Positions 53,830 through 64,000 of a stretch of 64,000 nt of DNA are shown here, one piece after another; position 1 is the stretch's first letter; each line of letters begins with the position of its first letter. The stretch is from the NCBI GenBank assembly GCA_024516035.1, contig CM044957.1:124001-188000 (forward strand), given 5' to 3'. This DNA is from Bactericera cockerelli (Eukaryota; Arthropoda; Insecta; Hemiptera; Triozidae). The notes under the pieces were generated by a model. That model had not been told where the DNA came from. It saw nothing but the letters and a program-made list of their open reading frames with translations, and did not search any database. The position numbers and the translations under genes are program-made.

Positions 53830-54246
53830 GGTTTCGAATTTGAATATTTATCCATTTAGGTTTGCCGGGCAGTGTACATCATCAATGACAGTACGAGAAC
53901 TGAAGTATCTAAAACCAACCAATTACGAACATGAAGAAGAGGTTGAACAATGTCAACCTCAAAAGATTTTGGAAAATGTTAGATAAAAGAAGAAGATTCA
54001 TATCGGGATAGTAAAATATTACAAGTGGTGTTCTTTTGTTGAATGAAAAGTGTCTTGTACATTGCATAGTTAAATAAATAATAGGCGTTCATAAGAAAGC
54101 TATCTGTGCTTTTAATTTAATAAGACTTCGATTTTAAACAATTTTCATATTTTTACACATTTGTATGTAAACGAGACGAGAAACCTTCATAAAAACAAAA
54201 TAATATATTTTTTACCTAATTATAATATTTTAATACAACATTTACT
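53830..54246. other. Unassigned DNA with a SINE tail
   Basis: Near 53930-53975 the phrase AACATGAAGAAGAGGTTGAA and CAATGTCAACCTCAAAAG resembles the family-G tail (as at 6300). The rest is AT-rich without gene signs. Confidence 0.4.
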
Positions 54247-54450
54247 AGAAGGTAACTAACTAGGCGAGATCAATGTTTAAACCAGTCTCTAGCACCCAAA
54301 CTTCAGAGTGCTATGATTATGTGGTAATGAAATACTCAAATAACTAAAGCAAAAAAAAAAAATGCATTGGCTGGGATTTGAACCAACGGATCCCTATGCT
54401 ACCTGGATTACCAGACTAGCGCTTTATACACTCGAATACTCTACCATCAA
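54247..54450 (-). repeat. tRNA-like SINE, family C, minus copy
   Basis: AGAAGGTAACTAACTAGGCG, GTCTCTAGCACCCAAACTTC, TGGGATTTGAACCAACGGAT, ATGCTACCTGGATTACCAGA and CACTCGAATACTCTACCATC. Confidence 0.78.
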
Positions 54451-54834
54451 ATTAATACCGTGCTAGAGATAGAAAGATCTCCAGTGTAGGAGTGAGTCAG
54501 TGTTTTCATGTTTTTAGCTTAGGTGAGTTGATTTCATTGAGGATTTAAATAAAAAAATAACATTTCAATGAAAAATTGCGTCCCAGACAAAATCATTGCT
54601 TATTTCCTTCCGAAAGCTCTTGGGAAAGCTCATTCGCTGAAAAGTTTGAAATATGACCAAATCTTTCCTGTTATTGAGAAAGTCAAGAAACATAACCCGT
54701 CTCAACCCCCTGTCCCTGCCTTTTCTGATTAACACCAGTCTAATATACCTCCTCTCCTCCATCTAGTACCTCTACCCTCAACAATCTCTTTCTCCCTCTT
54801 CTTCTATTTCTCTTCCCTCCTTTCTTTCATTCTA
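54451..54834. other. Unassigned DNA ending in a short CT tract
   Basis: A minus-strand frame at 54565-54762 has no recognised domain. From 54775 to 54830 the sequence is C/T-rich. Confidence 0.4.
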
Positions 54835-54907
54835 CAGGGTGCGCCAGAATAATCTGATGAGTTTAAAATGTTAACTATCAAGTCATAACTTGTCGTAGAT
54901 GGTTGAT

Positions 54908-55224
54908 TTTTTTTTTTTTTTTTTTTTTTTAAAGATGAGTGTTTCACAGCCGTTTTTATTTCGTAGCCATGAAACAGGAGCTACTGTAGACGCTTGTGGT
55001 CTGTGTTGCAGCCTGCCCATCCCGTAGTATGCCTCCCCTCTGATGGGCGAGAATTGACACAATACTTCCCAATTAGGTGCTGGGTCAACACGAGCGCACC
55101 GGAAGGTATCCCTTACAAACAATTGTAACCAAATTAAGAATACAAATTTTTGTCGGCACGGGGGATCGAACCCGGGACCTTCCGCATGGCAAGCGAGAGC
55201 TTAACCACTGAGCTAATCGCGCGT
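54908..55224 (-). repeat. tRNA-Gly-like SINE, family B, full copy
   Basis: T run, GATGAGTGTTTCACAGCC, CATCCCGTAGTATGCCTCCC, CAATTAGGTGCTGGGTCAAC, TACAAATTTTTGTCGGCACG and GGGATCGAACCCGGGACCTT, ending TGAGCTAATCGCGCG. A-box and B-box positions fit a tRNA-Gly(GCC)-derived head. Confidence 0.9.
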
Positions 55225-55273
55225 TAATGATGTTAGAGTCATTTTGTTTCCAATAAAAGCGGATTTAGTTACA

Positions 55274-55549
55274 ATGGAGTCGTGGACACATGCGCATTGT
55301 GCTTTTGTTGTAGAGGCATTTTTTAAAAGTGGTGATTCTGTGGCAATTACTCAGAGAAAGTTCGGCGATCTGGACTGGGCGGCCAACTCATCAGCCCTCT
55401 CTGCTTGTGACTATTTTCTTTGGGGTTACCTCAAAAGTAAAGTCTATATGCATAAGCCAAGGACTGCAGATGACTTGAAGAGACTAATTGTTCAAGAAAT
55501 TCGTGCAATACACCTGAATATGCTTGAGAAAGTCATTGACAATTTTTAG
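55274..55549 (+). pseudogene. Mariner transposase with an in-frame internal deletion
   Basis: An open frame of 91 residues. The first part, MESWTHAHCAFVVEAFFKSG then DSVAITQRKFGDL, is the N-terminal helix-turn-helix start of a mariner-type transposase. The second, DWAANSSALSACDYFLWGYL then KSKVYMHKPRTADDLKRLI, is the C-terminal catalytic end, with the last acidic residue in the SACDYFLWG motif. The usual transposase is about 340-350 residues, so roughly 250 residues are gone, yet the join keeps the frame. It cannot transpose by itself. Confidence 0.85.
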
Positions 55550-55754
55550 ACCAGAATTGACGAGTGTATCAGAAATGGAGGTAAACATTTGACCAACATT
55601 ATCTTTCACAAATAATTCAAATATTCAAAAAATCATGTATTAAAATAAATCCGCATGTCTTCTCTTTCAAATAACACAAAAATTATTGTTCTATCTTAAA
55701 AATTGCTTGTTTAGTATCATTTTTAAACTCGTCAGGTTATTCTGGCGCACCCTG

Positions 55755-56070
55755 TAGTTCTCAAGTCTTGAAAGTCAGGAATCTTAATATAGGGTTCGAT
55801 TCTCTATATTGTTGAAGAAACTAAACCGTTCATAATTATGATGTTTAGTATTAAATTGATTCATTTGGTACTGGCTTGGTGAATCATTGTTTAATCAATT
55901 TTTTAATGCTTAAATTTTGTACATAATGATAAAATTATTTCATCTTAGTTTTAAATTTTTAAAATATAAGAGAGGAGCTCACTTCCCAAAAACTTAAGTT
56001 TAGCTCAGGAGGTAATCTAAAATGTGTATTTTCTTGATGTAGATAAATTTGCCACATTTTCAATTCAATT
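55755..56070. other. Unassigned AT-rich DNA
   Basis: No feature is recognised. Confidence 0.35.
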
Positions 56071-56119
56071 TCTCTCTCTCTCTTCTTCTTCTATTTCTCT
56101 CCCCTACTTTCTCTTATTC

Positions 56120-56174
<55 letters not shown>

Positions 56175-56345
56175 TTTTATCCTATCTCTTTTCTCTCTCT
56201 TTCTCTTTTTGCCACTTTTGCCACTGTTTCCTTTCTCTCTTTCCCACTTTTTCCATTCTCTCCTTCTCCCTTTCTTCTCCATTGCTCTTCTTCCTCTCTT
56301 TCTCTTACTACTTTCCCTGCTTCCCTGCGTCCTTATTTACTGCTC
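56071..56345 (+). repeat. Pyrimidine tract with (TC)n core
   Basis: A perfect TC run at 56124-56172 lies within a broader C/T-rich segment. Confidence 0.95.
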
Positions 56346-57037
56346 TTTATCGCTCTTCAGTTACCAGCGACTGGAAGGTAAAAAATCCCACTGAGAACAA
56401 CATTTTGTCCTGCAATTTTGTGAAACGTTTCGCAACATTGCCTGCTCTCCTCTTATCGCTTTGCAACACTTAACATTGAGAATTCGTAAAAAAAAAAAAA
56501 TTGCGAAAAGTCTTGAAACAAAATTCTGCAGGTACCTACTTGGAGGTACCCTGGCTTTAGCTTGACATCTTGTCTACTGATTTGGTTTTAATTTATAATG
56601 TATCGCCGTTCAACTCTTTCAAAACCCCCACAATTTTGTTTTAATATTTCCTCGTCCAGCTCTTTCAAAACCCCCACAATATTGTTTCAATATTTCCATG
56701 GCATGACAACATTGGAAAATGATTAAACTTGGAGTTTCTTACTGCTGATCTACCCACTACAGTTTTGACATAATAACACAAAGACACACCACACAACATA
56801 GCAAACCTACATAGATACAGACATATTGATCACAACTTGGCGCACACTTGTAGATTCATAACATTTAAACTGACCACACACAGTTCCATGTGTACAAGTA
56901 GGCCTGTAGGCCCACGTGTAAAGGTCGTAGGATAGTCCTTTTTCCACGTGTGGAGGTCCCTTTCAATAACGTTCCACCTGCAAAGGTAAACTTCCGGCAA
57001 TTTTAATGTTCATAATTATGTCTATTGTACATGTCTG
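56346..57037. other. Unassigned DNA
   Basis: 56385-56475 resembles 60545-60690 (AATCCCACTGAGAACAAC against GATCCCACTGAGAGTAAC), an unclassified repeat. There is also a local duplication of TCTTTCAAAACCCCCACAAT at 56614 and 56660. No gene is recognised. Confidence 0.45.
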
Positions 57038-57260
57038 TCCCGGTAGCTCAGTGGTAAAGGCGGCACTCTGTGAATCCAGCGATTCCAGAGGTCGCGGGTT
57101 CGAAACCCAGCCGGCACATGACAAGTTATCCTCCCATATGAGATTTTTACCACATAATAATATGTCTTAGGCTTGCTGCTGGAATAATGGGACTTTAATA
57201 GTCCTAATCGGGTAGTATAAATAAGGCGATATTATTATTATTATTATTATTATCTATTAT
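57038..57260 (+). repeat. tRNA-like SINE, family F, copy 3
   Basis: TGTCCCGGTAGCTCAGTGGT, AAAGGCGGCACTCTGTGAAT, box B GGGTTCGAAACCCAGCCGG, then CATATGAGATTTTTACCACA and TAATGGGACTTTAATAGTCC, ending in (ATT)n. Confidence 0.82.
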
Positions 57261-57599
57261 ACAGTCCATTGTTCATAATCTATGATCTAATTCAATCTAA
57301 GAGTATGTAAATAAATGATATAATGAATATTAGAATCTGATGATCTTATGAATAATTTAATAAGAATAATTAAACATTTAAAATAAATCTACTGAGAGGA
57401 CTTTGGGCTTCTGAATTAATTAGACTTTTCATATCTATACTTATAAAAGAGAGTTTCACTCACTGACTGACTGACTGACTGATTGACTGACTGACTGACT
57501 GACTCACTGATTCATCACTGTTTCTCCGAATTGGTAAGTCCTAGGAAGCTGAAATTTGGTGGGTAGCTTTGTCTTACAGTCTAGATGTGCAATAAGACG

Positions 57600-59520
57600 G
57601 GATTTTTCGAAATTCTCACTACAACACCTGCCATTGGCGAAAAAGGACTTTTTACTTTCACCGCTATTTCTCCGCATTGATAAATCCGAGAGAGTTCAAA
57701 TTTGGTAGGTAGCTTTGTCTTATAGTCTGGATGTGCAATAAGACCGGATTTTTTGAAATTCCCACTACAACACCTGCCATTGGCGAAAAAGGATTTTTTG
57801 ATTTCACCGCTATTTCTCCACATTGATAAATCCGAGAGTTCAAATTTGGTAGGTAGCTTAGTCTTATAGTTTCGATGTGCGATTATACGGGTTTTTTTTT
57901 TTAAATTCCCGCTACAACACCTCTCATTAGCGAAAAAGGACTTTTTACTTTCACCGGTATTTCTCCGCATTGATAAATCCGAGAAAGTTCAAATTCGGTA
58001 GGTAGCTTTGTCTTATAGTTTAGATGTGCAATTAGACGGGATTTTTCGAAACTCCTACTACAACACCTACCATTGGCGAAAAAGGACTTTTTACTTTCAC
58101 CGGTATTTCTCCGCATTGATAAATCCGAGAAAGTTCAAATTCGGTAGGTAGCTTTGTCTTATAGTTTAGATGTGCAATTAGACGGGATTTTTCGAAACTC
58201 CTACTACAACACCTACCATTGGCGAAAAAGGACTTTTTACTTTCACCGCTATTTCTCCGCATTGATAAATCCGAGAAAGTTTAAATTTGGTAGGTAGCTT
58301 TGTCTTATAGTCTAGATGTGCAATAAGACGGGATTTTTCGAAATTCCCACTACAACACCTGCCATTAGCGAAAAAGGACTTTTTACTTTCACCGGTATTT
58401 CTCCGCATTGATAAATCCGAGAAAGTTCAAATTCGGTAGGTAGCTTTGTCTTATAGTTTAGATGTGCAATTAGACGGGATTTTTCGAAACTCCTACTACA
58501 ACACCTACCATTGGCGAAAAAGGACTTTTTACTTTCACCGCTATTTCTCCGCATTGATAAATCCGAGAAAGTTTAAATTTGGTAGGTAGCTTTGTCTTAT
58601 AGTCTAGATGTGCAATAAGACGGGATTTTTCGAAATTCCCACTACAACACCTGCCATTGGCGAAAAAAGATTTTTTGTTTTCACCGCTATTTCTCCGCAT
58701 TGATAAATCCGAGAAAGTTCAAATTCGGTAGGTAGCTTTGCTTTATAGTTTAAATGTGCATTTATACGGGATTTTTCGAAATTCCCACTACAACACCTGC
58801 CATTGGCGAAAAAGGACTTTTTACTTTCACCGCTATTTCTCCGCATTGATAAATCCGAGAGAGTTCAAATTTGGTAGGTAGCTTTGTCTTATAGTCTGGA
58901 TGTGCAATAAGACCGGATTTTTTGAAATTCCCACTACAACACCTGCCATTGGCGAAAAAGGATTTTTTGATTTCACCGCTATTTCTCCACATTGATAAAT
59001 CCGAGAGTTCAAATTTGGTAGGTAGCTTAGTCTTATAGTTTAGATGTGTGATTAGACAGGATTTTTCAAAATTCCCACTACAACACCTCTCATTAGCGAA
59101 AAAGGACTTTTTACTTTCACCACTATTTCTCCGCATTGATAAATCCGAGAAAGTTCAAATTTGGTATTTATGTTTGACTTATTGTCTGAATCTGCAAAAT
59201 TGGGCTTTTCGAAACTCCCACTACAACATCTGCCATTGGCGAAAAAGGAAAATTTACTTCCACTACTCTTCTCCGCACTGGTAAGTCCGAAGAAGTCCAA
59301 ATTTGGTATGTAGGTTTTTTTACAGTCTAGATGTGCATTTGGATGGGATTTTTTTAAAACTCCCACTACAACACCTGCCTATTACTCCATATTGGTAAGC
59401 CCTAAAAAGTTCAAATTTGGTGTGTAGGTTCATTTTACGGTCTAGATAAGAAATTAGACAGATTTTTTTCGAAATTCCCACTACAGCAACTGCCTGTTAC
59501 TCCATATTAATAAGTCCAAA
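57600..59520 (+). repeat. 146-bp tandem array inside the Helitron
   Basis: Each unit has CCATTGGCGAAAAAGGACTT, TTTCTCCGCATTGATAAATC, TTGGTAGGTAGCTTTGTCTT and GGGATTTTTCGAAATTCCCA. Spacing is 145-147 bases. Larger-scale identity between alternate units suggests a dimeric (about 292-bp) amplification step in 57925-58690. Units after 59150 are progressively diverged. The minus-strand frames starting MRRNSGESKKSFFANGRCCS are repeat artefacts. Confidence 0.93.
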
Positions 59521-59576
59521 AATGTTCAATTTTTGTGTGTAGGTTTTTTTTACGCTCTAGATTTTCAATTAGACGG

Positions 59577-59832
59577 ACCTCAATACACTACGGTCATGCC
59601 TCAATACACTACGGTCATGCCTCAATACACTACGTTCATGCCTCAATACACTACGGTCATGCCTCAATACACTACGTTCATGCCTCAATACACTACGTTC
59701 ATGCCTCAATACACTACGGCCATGCCTCAATACACTACGGTCATGCCTCAATACAGAACGGTCATGCCTCAATACACTACGGCCATGCCTCAATACACTA
59801 CAGTCATGCCTCAATACACTACGGCCATGCCT
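59577..59832 (+). repeat. 21-bp minisatellite at the Helitron 3' end
   Basis: Twelve copies of CCTCAATACACTACGGTCAT plus G, with GTTC and GGCC variants. The unit is seven codons and open in several phases. It stands immediately before the terminal hairpin. Confidence 0.95.
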
Positions 59833-59984
59833 CGGCCCGCAAAGCGGGCGACAGCCCGCTAGTTTACCTATAATGCAGCATTTAATTAACAACAACAAGA
59901 AAAATTTACAATTTATTAATAAAATAAATTTAATGTCAATTAAGGTTGTGGTTGCTCAGTATTTACTAACCACTTGCCCGTTCC

Positions 59985-60145
59985 AGAAACACTTTCTACT
60001 CTCCCAATCTCCGAAACCTTTCAACTGTCACACAACGCACTCTGATTGGTTTGTTTGAACGCAAAAACCAATCAGAGTGCGTTGGGTGATACTTGAAAGG
60101 GAGTTACGGAGATTTGGAGAGTAGAAAGTGTTTCTGGCATGGACT
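59985..60145. mobile_element. Small foldback (MITE-like) element
   Basis: Left arm CCAGAAACACTTTCTACTCT, AATCTCCG and CAACGCACTCTGATTGGTTT pairs with right arm AAACCAATCAGAGTGCGTTG, CGGAGATTTGGAGAG and AGAGTAGAAAGTGTTTCTGG. The loop is about 15 bases. The arms are near-perfect, so the strand could form a long hairpin. Confidence 0.85.
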
Positions 60146-60149
60146 ACAG

Positions 60150-60447
60150 CTTTTTTTCTTTCTTTTTTATGTGTTTCACATCCTTTTTTATTTCGTAGCC
60201 ATGAAACAGGAGCTACTGTAGACGCTTGTGGTCTGTGTTGTAGCCTGCCCATCCCGTGGTATGCCTCCCCTCTGATAGGCGAGAAGTGATACAATACTTC
60301 CCAATTAGGTGCTAGCTCAACACGAGCGCACCGGAAGGTATCCCTTACAAACAACTGTAACCAAATTAAGAATACAAATTATTGTCGGCACGGGGGATCG
60401 AACCCGAGACCTTCCGCATGGCAAGCGAGTGCTTAACCACTGAGCTA
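60150..60447 (-). repeat. tRNA-Gly-like SINE, family B, full copy
   Basis: ATGTGTTTCACATCCTTTTT, CATCCCGTGGTATGCCTCCC, TGCTAGCTCAACACGAGCGC, TTATTGTCGGCACGGGGGAT and CGAACCCGAGACCTTCCGCA, ending CACTGAGCTAAAGC. Confidence 0.88.
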
Positions 60448-61069
60448 AAGCTATTTGATTCTTTACCTTGTGCCCATCACAATAGATATTTTTGTATTTT
60501 TTCAAAGGAGTTCGCATAAAGCAAATCGTGTAAGGTAAGGCCGGGATCCCACTGAGAGTAACATTGTCGCAACTTTTCATGCTCCGCTCTGCCTTTTGAA
60601 TCAAACGAATTCGAATCCCACTGACTGAAACATAGCTTCGCAACACGCTGCAACACTTCCCATTCCAAAGTAAAAACAAAATGTGTTGAAATGTTTCGAA
60701 ACAAAACGTCTGTCTTCATGTTCGCAAAATATTATTTTCTCAATCTTGCTCGCTCTCACCTTCAAAACTCGATGGACCTGAATTTTACAACACTAAAACA
60801 ATTCGTATGTTTTTTATCCAGAGTAACATTAGAATACGACTAGTATTTATCAGTGATATAATGATAATTATAATTGATCTCTATACGACTTGATCAGTGA
60901 TACATTATAATGATAATTCTTATTGATCTCTTTGCGAATATTGATAATTACATTATAATAATTACTATTGAACTCTTTACCAGTTTTAATGCTTAAAATT
61001 TTCAAGATTGATGTGTTTTTGCACAATTTTTTTTGGGAGAAAAACGGGTTTCGGTAAGCGTTATTCCAG
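60448..61069. other. Unassigned DNA
   Basis: Contains the unclassified repeat at 60545-60690 shared with 56385-56475, then AT-rich sequence. No gene is recognised. Confidence 0.4.
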
Positions 61070-61151
61070 CCGGCGTCATCTCCCTGACATTGTTAGAGAT
61101 CTGGTCGAGAATCTCGTCAGTGTCAACCTCAATGAAATCCGTCGGATCAAG
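61070..61151 (+). CDS. Possible exon of an unidentified gene
   Basis: An 82-base segment between acceptor CGTTATTCCAG and donor AAG|GTAAGG. After one base it reads RRHLPDIVRDLVENLVSVNL then NEIRRIK, a compact amphipathic helix-rich stretch with balanced codon composition, unlike the repeats around it. I do not recognise the family, and no adjoining exon is visible on either side. It could be a real internal exon of a gene extending out of the window, or a decayed one. Confidence 0.3.
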
Positions 61152-61860
61152 GTAAGGCACGAATGTCAACCGTTAGATTTGAAATTCATTTCCGCATGGA
61201 AACGATTATCCGAGGCACCTCGCTTTCCCACTATCAGTTGACGGATCAGTGCGATTAACAGTGGAGCTAAGTTCAGTTAAAGTTGGAGTGTTTTTATTCT
61301 AGCCCAGGTGGTCCCTGTGCATCAACAACATTATCAGGTGCGAAAACCTTTTAGAAATCGCCGCTCAGTGTACCATAGTTGGTTCTCCCAATTAACTTTG
61401 TATTTTCTTGTGGTTTACAATTGATAGGTAGGTATACCTTTTTTTGTGTTTAACGTCGCTTTCAACTGCATGGTCGTAAGGTATAACTTCTGCTTGTTCT
61501 GGTATACTCGAGAGAAATCATATTTTTAGTTTTCATTAAGAAATAACAGTGTTTAGATCTATACGGAATATCTGAACCAGATTTACATGATACACCAGAA
61601 ATCCGACACAAATATGATTTTTTTGATGACGACATTTTTACAGGTGTATTTAAAATCGCTTGACTTTGTGTACTCCATATTTTTAACCAGCCTCTTAAAA
61701 TATCCGCCATAACCTGTTACCACGAAAGTTCGAAATTGAACTTATTCAAGTGTTAACATTGCTGGACGTAGTGGACGCAGTGTTAATATGAGAAATTGTG
61801 TATTAAACGTGCTATCGAAGGTAAAATAACTAAGACACATAAATGTATCTCTGCTCTACC
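61152..61860. other. Unassigned DNA
   Basis: A short 5S-SINE body piece at 61445-61480 (GTGTTTAACGTCGCTTTCAA). No gene is recognised; the minus-strand frame at 61462-61710 lacks any known motif. Confidence 0.4.
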
Positions 61861-61862
61861 TG

Positions 61863-61985
61863 TGACCAGCGTCGAGGGCGCATTGAATGCACCAGTTCTC
61901 GTAGGATTACCCAAGTTAGGCTACGTAAAGCGAAGTCCAGTGATACTGCAAGTGACGTTAAACCAAAATCACAACAACAACCAAA
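61863..61985 (+). repeat. 5S rRNA-derived SINE, internally deleted copy
   Basis: CCAGCGTCGAGGGCGCATTG, AATGCACCAGTTCTCGTAGG and ATTACCCAAGTTAGGCTACG are 5S-like. It then jumps to AGTGACGTTAAACCAAAATC and ACAACAACC at the tail, skipping most of the body. Confidence 0.75.
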
Positions 61986-62189
61986 AGATATTCTGTGGAA
62001 AACCATTTACTGTTTTTTCGTAATATAAACTGAAACGATGATTTCTTTTGCATATAATCAGAAAAGTGAGAAGTTGTATTAGATGTACATTGTACATGGA
62101 GTTCGGTGGAAAAGAAAGCCACAGGCTTTAACCTCGCCCTTTGGTTCACTACATATTCTGTTGTGTTCTTTTTTTTTCATGTCCTATTT

Positions 62190-62880
62190 TGTTGAATGTA
62201 TCATGTAGTTGACCAATAAAGTGTTAAATAATAATAAATGGATAACAGAACATACCTGGACAGCTGTTTCGAACTTATTTGTTCTCATCAGCAGGTAATA
62301 GTTCTGAACACCCATGCCATCAACTAAACTCTCTTTTTTAATAATCAGTATAAAGAGAAAAGTGAGAAGTTGTATTAGATGTACATGAATATTAGAACAT
62401 ACCTGGACAGCTGTTTCGAGATTATGCGCTCTCATCAGCAGGTAATAGTTCTGAATATCCATGCCATCAACTAATCTCTCTATTTTAATCAGTATGAAGA
62501 GAAAAGTGAGAAGTTGTATATTAGATGTACATGAATATCAGAACATACTTGGACAGCTGTTTTGAGCTTATTTGCTCTCATCAGCAGGTAATAGCTTTGA
62601 ATATCTATGCCATCAGCTAGCCTCTCTTTTTTAATCAGTATAAAGAGAAAAGTGAGAATTTGTTTTAGAGGTACATGAATATCAGAACATACCTGGCCAG
62701 CTGTTTCGAGCTTATTTGCTCTCATCAGCAGGTAATAGTTCTGAATATCCATGCCATCAAACTGACCTCTCTTCTTTAATCAGTATATAAAGAGAAAAGT
62801 GAGAAGTTGTATTAGATGTACAATCAGAATATACCTGGATAGCTGTTTCGATAACAGAGCATAACAGAAGTTATACCTCT
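62190..62880 (-). repeat. About 150-bp tandem array with an exon-like core
   Basis: About five units, each containing (plus strand) ACATACCTGGACAGCTGTTT, CTCATCAGCAGGTAATAGTT, GAATATCCATGCCATCAACT and GAGAAAAGTGAGAAGTTGTA. On the minus strand each core reads NYYLLMRANKLETAVQ between an AG and a GT (ATATTCAG before, CAG|GTATGTTC after), like a 48-base exon. The upstream side is not pyrimidine-rich, and no matching gene is known to me. Confidence 0.85.
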
Positions 62881-63640
62881 TTTTGCCCATAACTTTATAC
62901 TTTAAAGTCTAAATGAAATACATAGAGTTAAAAGGGTCAACAAGCTATGGTGTATGACCTTTGAGCGGAAGTTTAGTGAGTTCAATAGAACTTCGTTAAC
63001 ATTGTCTGGTCTGTTTTTTTTGGCATTGGTAGTTATGGCCATTCCATACAGCCAGTCTGGTCAGCTAGTGTGTTTGTTACATTAGTTAGGGTCAAATTAT
63101 GTAATAAGATCACATCAAATTGGAAGACCGTCCCTTAACCAAGAAATAGTGATCTGTGATTAGTGTAAACTCCAAGTTGAGGGACGATTTTCCTTTATCA
63201 CTGCTGCAATCTCATTTATAATTCGGCCATAAGTTTCTCTAAGATTAAAGGTTAGCAGTTCTTTTGTTCGTTAATATTGTTATTAAATATAAAAATATCG
63301 CAGTAAAAATATTTTCACCACCATGACTAGTAAGACTAATATCGCACAGAATAGTCCATTAAATAGATGCATGACATTATGCAACATCTTAGCAAATCCT
63401 CCTTACAATATAAATGTTCTTCATGAGACTCCTACATCACTAAAAATCAAACTTCAGGACCTTGTTTCCATCCGTGAGACCGATGCGTAGAGCCAACCTT
63501 TAGGTTTCCTTTTTTTTTTTTTAACCTTAGTTTTAGAAACTGTTTTATTTTACTAGACCTAAGTTTTATTTTATATTAGAATAAGATAGGGAAATTGTGA
63601 AAAATGGGTAGTTCCCGTTAATTAATTTAAAATTAAAAAA
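62881..63640. other. Unassigned DNA
   Basis: AT-rich with no coding support or clear repeat. Confidence 0.4.
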
Positions 63641-63671
63641 ATTAAATTAAAAATTAAAATCTCGTCTGAGC

Positions 63672-64000
63672 TCTACTGACCATTGGAATCTGCTAAAAAA
63701 CGTGAAAAGTCTGAAAAAAAGGTCGAAATTTCGAACACTCTGGCTTATATCTCCAGAACGGTACGTCAGAATGTGGCTTAAAATGAATTAAATGAAAGAT
63801 AATTTTGTCTAATGTGTTATTAGATAATAAAAAATATAGGTCCTCGCGACAAATTTTCAGTTCCGCGCTGGAATCTGCTAAAAAACGTGAAAAGTCTGAA
63901 AAAAAGGTCGAAATTTCGAACATTCTGGCTTATATCTCCAGAACGGTACGTCAGAATGTGACCTAAAATGAATTAAATGAAAGATAATTTTGTCTAATGT
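63672..64000 (+). repeat. Tandem repeat of about 185 bp running off the window
   Basis: GGAATCTGCTAAAAAACGTG, AAAAGGTCGAAATTTCGAAC and TATCTCCAGAACGGTACGTC occur at about 63685-63760 and again at 63870-63950. The second unit is cut by the window end, so this may be the edge of a longer satellite-like array. Confidence 0.8.

Larger units (their letters stand above)
54835..55754 (+). mobile_element. Deleted mariner-type transposon carrying a SINE
   Basis: TA flanks (54833-34 and 55755-56). The termini CAGGGTGCGCCAGAATAATC and its near-complement GGTTATTCTGGCGCACCCTG form the inverted repeats, followed on both sides by CTGAYGAGTTTAAAA-like sequence. A family-B SINE (54908-55224) lies between the left terminus and the transposase remnant. 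Without the SINE the element is about 600 bases. Confidence 0.9.
57434..59862 (+). mobile_element. Non-autonomous Helitron swollen by tandem arrays
   Basis: The 5' end TCTATACTTATAAAAGAGAG follows an A. The 3' end is the hairpin GCCCGCAAAGCGGGCGACAG plus CCCGCTAG, followed by T, which fits Helitron insertion between A and T with no target duplication. After the 5' end is a GACTGACTGACT microsatellite. Then come about twelve 146-bp units and a 21-bp minisatellite. The short relative at 37439-37675 holds one such unit. No Rep/helicase coding sequence is present. Confidence 0.88.

Noticed and set aside
57581..59366. Series of minus-strand frames beginning MRRNSGESKKSFFANGRCC
   Set aside because: They are one frame repeated by the 146-bp Helitron array, with no conservation beyond the DNA repeat.

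Overview
This window is a piece of a repeat-dense animal nuclear genome. Small exons with GT..AG splice sites, long introns, many poly(A)-tailed SINEs, an R1/I-type LINE, Tc1/mariner elements, a Helitron and CT-rich microsatellites all point to an arthropod. An insect, possibly a hemipteran, is my best guess, but no single feature proves the species. Base composition is AT-rich and there are two 100-base N gaps (1422-1521 and 17447-17546).

Only three genes have protein-level support, all on the + strand and all incomplete here. (1) The last three coding exons (3804-6638) of an NDNF/nord homologue, a secreted fibronectin-III-type signalling modulator. (2) The first four coding exons (14880-16948) of cullin-2, scaffold of a cullin-RING ubiquitin ligase, with one weak further exon candidate at 27078-27142. 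(3) The last three coding exons (38714-48332) of a CUB-domain protein ending in a hydrophobic tail that looks like a GPI-anchor signal. A lone splice-bounded coding segment at 61070-61151 is unassigned. The three genes have no obvious functional link.

Layout: 0-3.8 kb holds SINEs and a 37-bp minisatellite; 3.8-7.3 kb the NDNF gene end with two tandem arrays built from its own exon edges; 8.5-10.7 kb a long-TIR Tc1/mariner element; 13.4-14.2 kb a 12-bp-based array; 14.9-17 kb the cullin-2 start; 17-23 kb minisatellites, SINEs and mariner relics; 23.2-26.4 kb a 5'-truncated LINE with target-site duplication inside a pyrimidine tract; 29.4-35.5 kb a TIR-bounded composite with two large internal arrays; 36.4-37.7 kb a purine array and a short Helitron copy; 38.2-48.4 kb the CUB gene with a second long-TIR mariner copy and an inverted repeat pair in its introns; 48.5-55.8 kb nested 5S-rRNA- and tRNA-derived SINEs and a deleted mariner; 57.4-59.9 kb a Helitron swollen by a 146-bp tandem array; 62.2-64 kb two more tandem arrays.

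The most unusual observation is that three tandem arrays are copies of exon edges of the host genes: the NDNF exon with its splice donor, the NDNF terminal exon, and the CUB exon with its splice acceptor. Each multiplies sequence that looks like a splice site or stop region beside a working exon. Second is the diversity of SINEs: one 5S rRNA-derived family with perfect target-site duplications and several distinct tRNA-like families, often nested.
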